64,000 nucleotides of DNA from contig CAMPET010000073.1 in assembly GCA_946803715.1 (NCBI GenBank), positions 160,171 to 224,170 of the forward strand, in the 5' to 3' direction. Source of the DNA: Beroe ovata. Its lineage: Eukaryota > Ctenophora > Nuda > Beroida > Beroidae. The notes under the pieces are model-generated. The model did not search any database. It was not told the DNA's origin and was given only the letters and a program-made list of their open reading frames with translations. The position numbers and the translations under genes are program-made. Positions 1 through 11,400 of the stretch are shown here, piece after piece (positions within the stretch are counted from its first letter, which is position 1; the number at the start of each line of letters is the position of its first letter).

Positions 1-3000
1 ACACACACACACACACACACACACACAACTCCCTGAATATGCGTGTAGCAGTGCACCTCCACACACGAGTTGTAATTTAAATTCATGGAAATTTGTTACA
101 CCACCACTCGTGCCCCACCGATTAGTGGTTAAATCTTGTGGGCGGTGGTCGCTCCCCCCTAGGGGTCGCCCCCGACCTCAACATTGGGTTCCGGTGTGAT
201 CCAGTGATGAATTTATTCCGGTATATCACGATATAGAGTGATTAGTGACACGTCACACACACACACAGTTAAACGGTAATTAACCACCTCCTCGCACCAC
301 CTTATCCCCAGCTCAGTATGATAATAGTTCGTGATTAAATCCACGAAACATTTATTAAACTAGATAGAAGGGAGGGTTGTGTATCAGGATTATAATTGTC
401 CATATCTACCTAACTTGACTCTACCTTTACCAAGAGATAGGGACGCGAATTTGGAAAGACATTTTGACGCTCTTTTCATTTGAATATTCGTAGTGGTAGG
501 GTACGTGTAGCAAAGAAAGGATATGAAACGGTGGCTGCTGGAAGTAGGGGTTGGGGAGGTATGTCGACATTTGAATTACATTGGGGGAATGGGAAGCAAG
601 AGAATGGTCAATTTCCCCAGCTCTTGCTTGTTGGAAGTGTAGAGGTATTGGGGGTGTGTCTGTGTGTTCGTATGTTTGTCTTAGTGTGACGTGTGTTTTT
701 GTGATAGAGAAACTTTCCGAGCATTGTTTGACGCACTACACAACCCTCTGGCTTGAGTTTTGCGTGTGTCCATTGTTCTCAAAAACAGAGTCTACCGGCA
801 AAAATGTGAATCACGTGTCCGCCCTTTAGTTTTACGAAGGAGCAGCATTGTTTGTTGTTAAATGAGGGTTGCTGTTGTTATGGGCAACAGAACAAAGGAG
901 TTAGATCACGTGAGCTATAGGGGTTGAGATTGGTAACAAGACACGGGTAACCGCCATACACAGACGTGTCTACCCTGGCTGCTTGTTACCAAGCACCAGC
1001 AATCTCCTATCAGACACATTCCTATGACTGCACATTCCCCCATATCAATCAGGATCATAGGGCAAGACACTGTACTACAAACCCCCCCATCTATCAAGCA
1101 AAGTCCTAGTACCTCATGACTGTGGTATTAATGAGCACTTGTCAGATGTCCCAGGAAGTCTGACCCTTCTCCTGACAGCTCTGTCAAGAGAGAGAGATGG
1201 GGATTAACACAATTGACATGCTCTTAGTCCCGGCCCATGCTATTATACAATGGGTATATAGGTATCGGGATGAGTTGCTTGACAATGCCAACATGTCAAG
1301 TGCATCCCACACTGCTCTCAGTAAACAATACCTCATCTGCCCCCCTGTTTAAGAGCTAATCAGGTGGTAAACACTCGGATTTGGGCGTGATTATGCTGCG
1401 GCAAACAAAACATTGTGAGACACTTAGTGAGACACGTATCACGTAATGGATATATTGTATCTAAATTGTTGTCACTCTTGGATGATCAACCGATTCAATA
1501 CCGTGCTGTTTAAAGCGTGCTTATAGAGGGAGGGGAAAGTTGGTAATGGGAGTGATTTTGGATGAGCTTTGCCAGTAGACGTAACGCCGCCCCTTCATTA
1601 TCCAGATGTTACGTCTAACGAGCTGCTCCGTTACTATGAGAGGAAATATAATATACAGTAACTATGGTGAGAGGTGTCAAAACTGCTGGTTTAACAAGGC
1701 GGAAAACAACCAATTAAACAATCTGTGTGTGTGTGTGACCTTGCCAAATCGAGTGCAGGAAGTTTGATAGATGAGAGGGAGAGAAGACGAAACGCTCGCC
1801 TTTATTCTCGGACGCTAAATGCTTCCTTTTGTCATCATATATGATGAATCTCCGCCTGACGAAATCCCTGGAATACAAAAGACAATAACCGAAGATAACT
1901 CGAATATGTCATATTACAGTTGATGTCATTTGTCACAGGCCATGGGGGATGACAAGGAGTTGAAAACATTTGAGCGAAAATGAGCGAGTGCTGGGCATAG
2001 AGCTGCTTTTAGTGAGCTGCTCGCTGCTCAGAGAGAAAGAAATTCATTGTTTCGGTACACAAAAAACACAAACAATGAGCATACAACCTGTAGCATTGTT
2101 TTGAATCGCAGTTCTGGTATTGTAGTAGTAAACGTATGGTGTATTGAATTTATACAGAGTATGACAATTGTATTGTGTACGGGGAGGGGTATACACACAC
2201 AAGTATACAAGTATTGTGTGTGTATCCCTTGTCTGTGATACAGAGAAAGAAAAGGATGGACTGGAGACAAAACGATTGTCTCCAGCATCCACAATGCTGC
2301 AAGTCTTGAGCTGCTATTCATACTCGCTCCACGGGAATTCATCGAAAATCGTGTATTGTTCTATCCTGTACAAAGCTAACAACAAAGCAGGTAACTGAGT
2401 GTGTGCTCGGTATTGTTTAGTAGACAAAATACTCCACATTACCTGATCCTCTGCGACCTTTGTGCTGCTACTACTTGCTCAGTCCTCTTGTTACAGCAGC
2501 TCCCGTCTCGCTGCCTTTGTCCGTCAGAGCTTATATGAGTGCTTACAACTCTCATCCTCTCAGTTGTGTCTTAGTCTTCTGTACGCAGTTCCTCGACCTG
2601 TCAGCTTCCTCTCTGTAATACATGGCAGTCTTTCCAATGTACACAAGTTTTATCTCTCGATCTGCTCTACCCGCGTTACGCTTGTTCTGAATCCTAGCTT
2701 AGCAAGGTCGGGGACAGCTTCTGCACACAGTCTTGCTTTCCCTCTGCAATAGAGTGTCACTACTAGAACTTACAATGCTCAGCTGACATCTGACCATCAC
2801 TTGGGACCACTCTGATAACACCTTGCACTGGTGTCCTCTCGTAGCGTCATGGCAATTCAAAGGGTGAGACTTTGGTCGGATGTTTTCAGTCATTATGTGG
2901 GTTTTCTCATTTGCATCTCATTCAAGGATTCATTGCTGTTTTAGTGAAGTTTCATCCAGAATCTTTCATCAACTCTCCTTTCAATTCAATTCATTATAAT

Positions 3001-3240
3001 CCTATTTTTACCATTTTGAATTTCCATTTTCAGTAAATTGAAGTAATTAACAAGGTGGTTTTTAATTAACAAGTTTTGAAAGCTGAATATAGTTAGGGGG
3101 TTGCCCCTTATCCAGGTTTGAGACATTGAGGCTAATTGTGTCTAAGAATGCTCCATTATATTTCAGGTATACCACATCCCCCCTGGTAGCCCTCTCTCCT
3201 CAACCGTTCTCCTCAACTCAGTGTGTGTGTACAGCGCTCG
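1..3240. other. Upstream intergenic DNA, no supported gene
   Basis: It opens with a CA repeat (1-27) and is otherwise unique-looking. Short open frames here (for example 480-829 and 2028-2398) have no recognisable domain, no splice structure and no consistent codon pattern. The stretch next to the Sox gene is probably its upstream regulatory DNA; that is inference from position only. Confidence 0.5.
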
Positions 3241-3248
3241 GAGTCGGT

Positions 3249-3372
3249 CACGTGACACACTGCGCGCTCTCTCATTTGTTGTTAACAGCATCACGTGACG
3301 CACAATATCACGCAGTTAACGTGGAGTTCATCATCAGAGGCACGTGAGACAGTCACGTGACCGCACCACGTG
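3249..3372. promoter_or_regulatory. Cluster of five CACGTG E-boxes upstream of SoxB1
   Basis: Exact CACGTG hexamers lie at 3249-3254, 3292-3297, 3341-3346, 3354-3359 and 3367-3372. They end about 140 bp before the SoxB start codon. CACGTG is the canonical site of several bHLH and bHLH-Zip factors (Myc/Max, USF, HES/HEY-like). The same hexamer is common elsewhere in this window, so the cluster could partly reflect genome-wide enrichment. Confidence 0.5.
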
Positions 3373-3513
3373 TCTCGCTTGGCGATACTAAAGCGCGTGG
3401 GATAGGCGGCGAAGCAGAGTAAAGTTCTTTCTATACAAGTGAATTTCTCAGTGTTGCACCGCTTGGTGATTGTTTTATCAGACCTTTTGTTCGACTCTTA
3501 ACACAATATCAAT

Positions 3514-4476
3514 ATGATGAACTTGTCCAATGGTATTGCCCATCATGGGTACTCCGCCGCCAGTTTGACATCTCTCGGAGGTCTCAACACGGTTATCCAG
3601 ACGCTGCCCCCACAAGGACATTCCCCCAATTCCAACATGCCGTCCTCCACCACTCCTACTTCCACAAGTCTGAAGGAAAAAACAGAGCGGATCAAGCGAC
3701 CGATGAACGCATTCATGGTCTGGTCTAGGGGACAGAGAAGGAAGATGGCCCAGGAAAATCCCAAGATGCACAATTCTGAGATCAGCAAGAGACTCGGCAT
3801 GGACTGGAAGATGCTGACAGAGGACGAGAAGAAACCCTTCATTGAGGAAGCAAAGAGGCTCCGTGCCCTACACATGAAGGAGTTCCCAGACTACAAGTAC
3901 CGTCCCCGAAGGAAGGCCAAGACCTCGATGAAGAAGGACAGGTTCGGCGTGGCATGTCCAGTCGGGACAGACAACCGTCTCCTCATGGACAGGAGCTCAC
4001 TGATGATGCAGAACTCCCTACCCACCAACAACGGCTACATACCCACATCCACTTACAAAGCCATGATGGAGGCGTACCAGAGCCAGGCGGCGCTTCATCG
4101 CAGTACGGGTCCCACCGCTGTGCCGTACGCCACCACAGAGATCGGCACCAGATACCCTGAGTTCGTTACCAACCCGTACCACGGATACATGAGTCCAGGC
4201 ACGTGTACCAGCCCCTACAGCCAGCCCCTAGCCTCCCCCATGTACAGGACGGCGCAGCACAGCGCTGGTGTCAAGTCAGAGCCCCAGGTCAGTGTCAAGT
4301 CCGAGCCGTCCATCTCGTCCCCCACGATCGGCGGTTCAACTGACAAGTGTCCACGGGACTTGACAGACATGATCAACATGTACCTCACCGCACAGGATCC
4401 AGCTCACTACGGCATGCACCCAGACTCTACCCTGATGATGAATGGCGGAGCTATGCAGCCGCTCACCCACTTATAG
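3514..4476 (+). CDS. SoxB: SoxB1-type HMG-box transcription factor, single exon
   Basis: A 320-aa sequence-specific nuclear DNA-binding protein. The Sox HMG box covers about residues 59-137 and carries the diagnostic [19 protein letters not shown] segment, followed by a basic RPRRKAK tail. The C-terminal region contains two VKSE motifs that fit the sumoylation consensus. [11 protein letters not shown] segment and a terminal PLTHL resemble the ends of vertebrate SOX1/2/3 (DMISMYL, PLSHM), which argues for SoxB1 rather than another Sox group. The start is one of two consecutive Met codons at 3514; the frame is open with no intron, as in many SoxB genes. Upstream DNA has a CACGTG cluster. By family knowledge SoxB1 proteins maintain neural or pluripotent progenitor states; the role in this species is inferred. 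Confidence 0.97.
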   Translation: MMNLSNGIAHHGYSAASLTSLGGLNTVIQTLPPQGHSPNSNMPSSTTPTSTSLKEKTERIKRPMNAFMVWSRGQRRKMAQENPKMHNSEISKRLGMDWKMLTEDEKKPFIEEAKRLRALHMKEFPDYKYRPRRKAKTSMKKDRFGVACPVGTDNRLLMDRSSLMMQNSLPTNNGYIPTSTYKAMMEAYQSQAALHRSTGPTAVPYATTEIGTRYPEFVTNPYHGYMSPGTCTSPYSQPLASPMYRTAQHSAGVKSEPQVSVKSEPSISSPTIGGSTDKCPRDLTDMINMYLTAQDPAHYGMHPDSTLMMNGGAMQPLTHL

Positions 4477-5900
4477 CTCAAGGTCGGGCTACCTACAGGA
4501 ACTGTAGATTTTAACTGTGTATATAAAGCAACCAAGATCTGGTATGGCGGAAACGATTGTGATAGAGCGATGATATCTGAGACAATTTTAAGACTGTAGC
4601 CTGTGTTAAACCGGAAAGTACCCGAGATATACATTCTGATCAGAACTCTTAATTCCGATATTTATTGATGAATTTTTTGTAATTTTTGTTGCGAAATGTT
4701 ATTTATTATTTATTTCTTGAATTGATAATTTGAATATCTTGCCGCGTTGAAGCAGTAAGCTAGAGCAACTTTTAACCAACTAGGTACACGTTTATCAGTA
4801 TGAGTAATTTCAGTTCTAAATCTAAGAAGGTGATTGGCGTGGATTCATTTTCAGAAAACTTGAGAAATCGCGTTCGAACGTGCGTCAATCATCTTAATCG
4901 AAATAACCTGGGGATTAGTTCTTATTTCGATATTTTATCATTGGAGTGTGGCTTGCATGCGATAAATTTTCGAGATCACCATTTTTAGCCTTGCACACCA
5001 CATTTAGACTCTTTCTCTTCGTTTTACGCAATATACGATCAGCTTGGAGCGTCTATCAATTAAATTGTTATGATGTCACTGATGAGCTGTCTGCGACACA
5101 ATATGTTGATCCATCGTGAGCATATCTCAATAATTATAAAGTCGGATTTTCAGTATACAAGAACCACGGTGACAATCATGACCACTGATGCGGGAATGAT
5201 AAATATCAATATAATTTCGTTTGTTTCGTGCTTGTCAATCTATATTGTGTGAACACGACTTATATTTATATCCACCCAATCAAAGAAAGTGCGTTTTCGC
5301 ATCTTGTGCTAATTATTCATCACTAAATATTATGCTGAGGTCCAATTTGGCGCCACGGCTGAATCCACCACTGTGTCGACCAAGGCGTCAAACACACTGA
5401 GTGAGATAGTGTGCCAGTGCCATGCAAGGAGTGATTTCAGAACGATCTTTCAATTTAATCCAATTTCGAGTCATCTCGAGGTTCTGAAACATTGTTTCGT
5501 ATTCGATGCTGGTTTGAGGCACCCCATAAGGAACCCATTGGCCGCCTCATTAGCAGTGTGAAGAGTATTCTATGTAAATTTGAGTTGATTTGAGAGCAAG
5601 CAGGACCCCTGAGGGTCAATAGCTCCACTTGGCAGCACTGTTAATGTTATTCAGCATATAATTAATGGCATTGGTGCAACAATTTGCATTTATCAGATAT
5701 GGGAATTGATTGAAGTTGAAAATGAATAGCAAGTGTATTGAAAATTAAGTTGATTATTGATGAACTTATAGTTATATTTAAAGCCTCATTGAACCTGTTT
5801 GTATATTTTAGTTTATCTGTTATCGGATCTGTCTTGATCTTGACATCTTGTTGTCAGATTTCATCTGACCTCTGTTCCTCACGCTCCTTCATCAAAGGCC
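4477..5900. other. SoxB 3' flank and intergenic DNA
   Basis: AT-rich sequence following the Sox stop codon, with ATTTA-like runs around 4700 that would suit a 3' UTR. I found no clear AATAAA close to the stop. Short frames at 4800-4988, 5070-5252 and 5373-5561 show nothing recognisable. Confidence 0.4.
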
Positions 5901-6790
5901 GAAATTGTACTACTCCCTGGCCTCGCTGGCGGGATTTTATCCCTTATCCCTTGTCCCTGTGAGTGTGCCCTGGTATTCTGGTAAGGAATTTCCCTCGTCA
6001 GGCGGAATTGCCATTGCGGCATTGCGCGGCTCGGAAGGGGAAAACCCTACAAGTACAATTACAAAGGCCGAAACAGTTGTGATAATGTGATTTGCGGCCT
6101 TCGAATTTGGATGGTGGCGCGCGCCCGGTCCAGTTCCATCCGCCACCGCTTCCTGACCTAAATACTCCGGGCTGCGCGGCGCGGCGGCTGATCCGTGGTT
6201 ATGTTGGCTGTCGATGATACTATCATCGATTGATAGCCCCTGTCGAGAATTTCATTGCGCGCGCGCCGCAAATTATTTTCGCTGGCGCTCGCTGCTTCGC
6301 GGCTGATCGCGTCAGTTGGGCCTAGCATCGCCAGGCAATGCAATGGTTATGGTTAAATGCGCATGTGATTGTGCACGACGTTTGACGTTGCGCACCCTGT
6401 TCTATTCAGTGAACTGAAAAGTCGTGGACTCGTAGAAACCACGGAGACGCGCAGCGCGCGCGGAGTATTACTATTTGGGTCACGCAGCGCGGGAACATGG
6501 TTTTACGACATTTCATGTTCTTTTGTTCTTCGAGTAAAATCTGGCGAGTAAAATCAGGGGCGCGCAACGTCAACATGTGTATAAACATTGCATGAACATC
6601 TGTTGCGTTGTAGGATTTCACCCTACCCTTGCTGGCGGGATTTTATCGGGGCGGATTGAAAATCGCGCGCACCGACGGTAGGGTAAAATCCTACAAGAAC
6701 ATCTGTTTACGTTTTGCTACTGTTTCTCGCGCGCGCGAGAAACAGTAGACACTGGACTACTGGAAGATAACATCCAGTAATATCGACATA
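5900..6790. repeat. GC-rich palindromic repeat block
   Basis: A dense block of CGCG-rich dispersed repeats. It includes a minus-orientation copy of the family seen also near 23.9, 32.3, 55.1 and 55.4 kb (about 6380-6500). A 13-15 bp inverted pair (GACGTTGCGCACCC near 6382 and its near-complement near 6560) brackets that copy. An inverted pair GTAGGATTT / AAATCCTAC lies at about 6611-6693. A palindrome around 6716-6749 has the core TTTCTCGCGCGCGCGAGAAA. No coding sequence is supported. Confidence 0.7.
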
Positions 6791-7418
6791 CTCCTAGACC
6801 GAAATGATAATGTTAAAATTAACTGGAACTGGAGAGTGGATGTGGAGCTTAGCTCCTACTTGGAGTCCAAGAGCTTGAACATTGAATGTTGAAGTTTATT
6901 GAAACTGAAAGCTTTATTATGATCATGATGACTGATTATGATCATGATGACTGTCATTGATAATGACAATTGACTTTGAGAACTCACGATTCTCAATATC
7001 AGTATCACATATTCAAACTCAAACTGAAAATGAAATTGAATGTTCCCACTTCCATGTTCCACTTCCATACTTCCAACGATGCGTGAACCAACCTGCCGCG
7101 TACTGACCCAACCTGTCACACTCACTGCAAAGTCTGAGTAGACAAGAGGCGCGCAACTTGTTCATAAAATTTAAACTTTTAATGTTAAAGTTTACGTTAA
7201 ATTAAATTTATAAACGTGGCCAGATCTGTTCATTGTTCAAGAGATCCTTTTTAAGAGATCCTTTTTCCCGAGCCGGAGACACTGGTGCAAAACTTCTATT
7301 CGAGTTGGAAGAAATTCACATCCTCTTTAAAATAATCATCAAGCGATGAAGCCACACCCCTCAATCCATGTTTGTTCATTGTTACAGTTAATCAATATTT
7401 GAAATAGAAATAGCCCCA

Positions 7419-7861
7419 TCATCCCGATGCAATAATACTGGATGCCAGGGCCCCAGCTGCCACCGCTAGTCCGAGGTAGGCGAAGATAACGAGTGGATTC
7501 ACCCCCGATAGGTAGGAAATGAGGAGAATGAGGGAGGTGTAGAATATGAACCTGTAGGAGGCTACCGGGCGGAGATTGAGGAGGAGAGCTCCCTCCTCCG
7601 AAATATCCTCCTTCACCTGAATTAATCGAAAATTGTAAAATTCCATAGGGATATTGAATTAGAATAGGATGATATCAGTAGAGTGGAGCTCCCTTGTTTG
7701 GCATCTTGCCAGCTCATTTCAAATACCTGGATAACGAAGGGTTTCAGCACACTTTGAACTGGGCCGCGTGACGCGTGGACTACGCGCAGCTGCTCCGAGA
7801 TTCTCTGTGACAGAGACAGAGATAGTCGGTACAGGTATCGGACAAGATGCGGGTTCTCGTA
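7419..7861 (-). pseudogene. Truncated second copy of the last two SMPD4 exons
   Basis: The last exon (7419-7616) gives the same 65-residue C-terminus as the copy at 8487-8684. The preceding exon is present from about 7727 up to the N at 7862, where it is cut off about two thirds of the way toward its 5' end. It cannot be translated on its own. An AATAAA present downstream of the full gene copy is absent here because the T-rich stretch differs. It is either an assembly duplicate or a partial 3' tandem copy. Confidence 0.7.
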
Positions 7862-8312
7862 NTTCACTGAGTAGAACAGGGGCGCGCAACGTGTGCACAT
7901 GTCATCGATCGACAAGAGCTTGAATGTTGAACTTGAAGTTTATTGAAACTGAAATTGAAACATGAAAGCTTTATTGATCATGATGACTGTCATTGATTAT
8001 GATAATGACAATTGACTTAGAGTTAGAGAACTCACGATTCTCAATATCAGTATCACATATTCAAACTCAAACTGAAAATGAAATTGAATGTTCCGCCGTT
8101 CCGGGTTCCCACGTCCAACTGCCAACGTTGCGTGAACCAACCTGCCGCGTACTGACCCGACATATCACACTCACTGCAAAGTCTGAGTAGACAAGAGCTA
8201 GAGGCGCGCAACTTGTTCATTAAATTGAATTTGAAACTTAACTACAATTTTTAAACTTAAAGTTTAAGTTAAATTAAAGTTAAACGTTGTCAGATCTGTT
8301 CAAGAGATCCTT

Positions 8313-8318
8313 TTTATT
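8313..8318 (-). promoter_or_regulatory. Candidate poly(A) signal of SMPD4
   Basis: AATAAA on the minus strand, about 170 bp past the SMPD4 stop codon at 8487. Confidence 0.45.
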
Positions 8319-8486
8319 TTTAAGAGATTTTTTTTCTCGAGCCGGAGACACTGGTGCGAAACTTCTATTCGAGTTGGGAGAAATTCACATCCTCTTTAAA
8401 ATTAAAATAATCATCAAGCCATGAAGCCACACCCCTCAATCCATGTTTGTTACAGTTAATCAATATTAGAAATAGAAATAGCCCCA

Positions 8487-11400
8487 TCATCCCGATGCAA
8501 TGATACTGGATGCCAGGGCCCCAGCTGCCACCGCTAGTCCGAGGTAGGCGAAGATAACGAGTGGATTCACCCCCGATAGGTAGGAAATGAGGAGAATGAG
8601 GGAGGTGTAGAATATGAACCTGTAGGAGGCTACCGGGCGGAGATTGAGGAGGAGAGCTCCCTCCTCCGAAATATCCTCCTTCACCTGAATTAATCGAAAA
8701 TTGTAAAATTCCATAGGGATATTGAATTAGAATAGGATGATATCAGTAGAGTGGAGCTCCCTTGTTTGGCATCTTGCCAGCTCATTTCAAATACCTGGAT
8801 AACGAAGGGTTTCAGCACACTTTGAACGGGGCCTCGTGACGCGTGGACTACGCGAAGCTGCTCCGAGATTCTCTGAGACAGAGACAGAGATAGTCGGTAC
8901 AGGTATCGGACAAGATGCGGGTTCTCGTACGAGCATATGGGACGAAGTGCGGGATTACAATCGGCTGTGATGTCCCTGATATCCCGCTGGAGTGTGCCCG
9001 CAACCATCCGTTCTCGTCCCTGCGAGGGGGTAATGCAGTTAGTGGGGTACCGGGGGGCCGGGTACACTGGGGGTTGGGGTAGTGCAGTTAGTGGGGTACA
9101 GGGGGCGTGGCAGGGTACAGTGGGGGTTGTTAGTGTTAGGAAGTAGTTCAATACTCAGAATCGGATTGAAACCTGTTAGAAAAACTCTTGACTAGATGGA
9201 GTTTGAACAGGAGGCTAATATTTGTAAAAATAAAAATTCAACCACATTACCAATTATTCTATATTTTCAATGAAATATTATCTGTACTATCACTATCGGA
9301 TAGCTATGATACTATCGAACTATTATATATCAACTATCAATTTCATTCATGGCTACGTGAAGAAAGCAAAACCTTCTTCAAACAGAGCATCAAGTTAGGT
9401 GATATCATAAGTTCTGTTTCGTTACTGAAAAACTGTTCAATCTCGTGAACATGCAAGCTCACAAACACCCTGTTCTCTAGCAACTCTTCTGCCACGCCCT
9501 CGCAGGAGTTAACATTACAATAACTACCCTCGGAAATGGTGACAAGTTCGGTCAAGTCCAAGTCCTGAGTACGGACTATGAAATAGTACTGATAAGTACA
9601 GAATTCCCCTGATTCAAAGAGACATTTTGTCACGTACTGAACTTCTTCCAAAGGAATGCAGTCCGTCTCTTGTTCTGAATTTGTCCGCGAGAAATGTGTA
9701 GCGACGAAGTCAAGTATTGACCGCTTGTGATGAGTGAAAAAGTCCTTTCCTAATGAAGAATGAAGGATTTTCGTGTGTTCACTGTCAATGTTCCCTGAAT
9801 TGTCATGATCAAATCTGTCGAGTCCATTTTTCTTATTAACATCGCCAATAGCAACAGTCCCGTTAGCAACATTTCTATCATGCTCTGAGTTGCTATGAAA
9901 TTCCCTGGGGACCACGCCCTCTCGGATTCTGTACCCAGCATAACTTGTACTCGGCAACTGGTACGCTATTGTCGATAGAGAGCAGTGCTCCTTCATAAAA
10001 CATGTCACATTGTGAGTGTTGCTGATATTTAGCTCCCTACTCTCGCAAATTGTACCCTCTGACGTCTCTTCTGACGTCATCACAGTTTCTGATGACGGGC
10101 TAGTGTGTGTCATGTGTAATCCAGTGGACAAATTATGGTTAGTAAGCGATGTTGGCTCGATGCCAAGCCTGAAAATGACACGGTTTGAGGTGGTGTCATG
10201 GATCACAAACTGGATGGTGTCATGGGAATTATTGATTAATTCCCATGAACCGATCCTCTCATCTTCTGTTATCCAGCGGAATGACATGATGTTGTGATTC
10301 ATTCCCCGAGCTTGCTGGGATGGAATGTTGCTTTCTTCACTCGGAGATGGTGTTGCTTGTTTATCAGGGCTGATTGTTGCTTGACCTCTTGCCAAATCAT
10401 GGGTGTGGTCATCCGACGTTGTCATGGTAGTCGGATTCATTCCTCCATGACTACGAATTGTAAAATGGTTATGGTGTTAGAGACAAATTTTGTAGGAAAC
10501 GAACGAGTCTTTGGGAATATCATGGTTTACTGAAACAACACCTTTTCTAACGTGCAGTTAAAGAGAAACAAGCATTTCACAACACACAAACACAACATTC
10601 ACAACATTCACGTCACACATACATGAGTGGCATTAATGTGAAATCTTGCATAAAACCACTCCACCATGAAAACTCTGTGACCAATTGCTAATGTGAAACC
10701 AACACATAATACACAGTGTGTACAGTGTACACTGTACATTTCCTAAAGAACACAATGAAAGATTCTATCCAATTATGCAGTGAAAACTGAGAGGTTGTGA
10801 GTGAAGGGCAACCAGACCAGTCAGCGTTGTTATCAAACTGACCAATGACACACTGCGACATATGGCTCGTCAGCCAATGACACACTGTGACATATGGCCC
10901 GTCAGCCAATGACACACTGTGACATATGGCCCGTCAGCCAATGACACACTGCGACATATGGCTCCCCGGCCAAGAAAGGAAGGTCTAGCTATGGTTTTCT
11001 CTAGATAGAAAACATAACAGTAGAACACAACGATAGCAGTGGGAATGGTCAGTAGCTTGCTCACTGTCTATATAAGGTAGCGGTCAGTTTTAATATGCGG
11101 TGCACAGCTTATAAAGTGGCATTGAGTACAGCTACTAGACGATGACTGAATACATCTCTAATCTACTTAACCTAGACGAACTGAGAATTTGAGTATGCAG
11201 ATGGCGGAAGTTCTCAGAAACGCGAAGTTAATACTTGTGAATTTCGACATCTCCGTTAAAAATGGTTCATGACCGGATGATGCAAAGCAGCGGAAACCAT
11301 ACACATGAGTATGTCACATTCACAGTCTACCTCACATGGTAGATGTGATAAGAATCTGTGAACCGTTGCACGTGGCTATCACGTGGCGCGCGCGTTCTTT

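Larger units (their letters stand above)
6870..8940. repeat. Direct duplication of about 1 kb around the SMPD4 3' end
   Basis: Copy A (about 6870-7861) and copy B (about 7912-8938) are nearly identical over about 1 kb. Both contain the last SMPD4 exon and most of the one before. A single N at 7862 lies exactly where copy A stops, inside the penultimate exon. The copies differ by small indels and substitutions. That is the pattern expected if two overlapping contig ends from different haplotypes were placed end to end, although a true tandem duplication is possible. Confidence 0.8.

Noticed and set aside
3543-3875. Minus-strand frames opposite SoxB
   Set aside because: Shadows of the Sox coding sequence.
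7419-7861. A second SMPD4 gene
   Set aside because: Only the last one and two-thirds exons are present and the copy ends at an N, so it is a partial or artefactual duplicate.
11069-11076. TATATAAG as a TATA box for the nested ORF
   Set aside because: It is oriented on the plus strand, opposite to the ORF, and has no plus-strand gene behind it.
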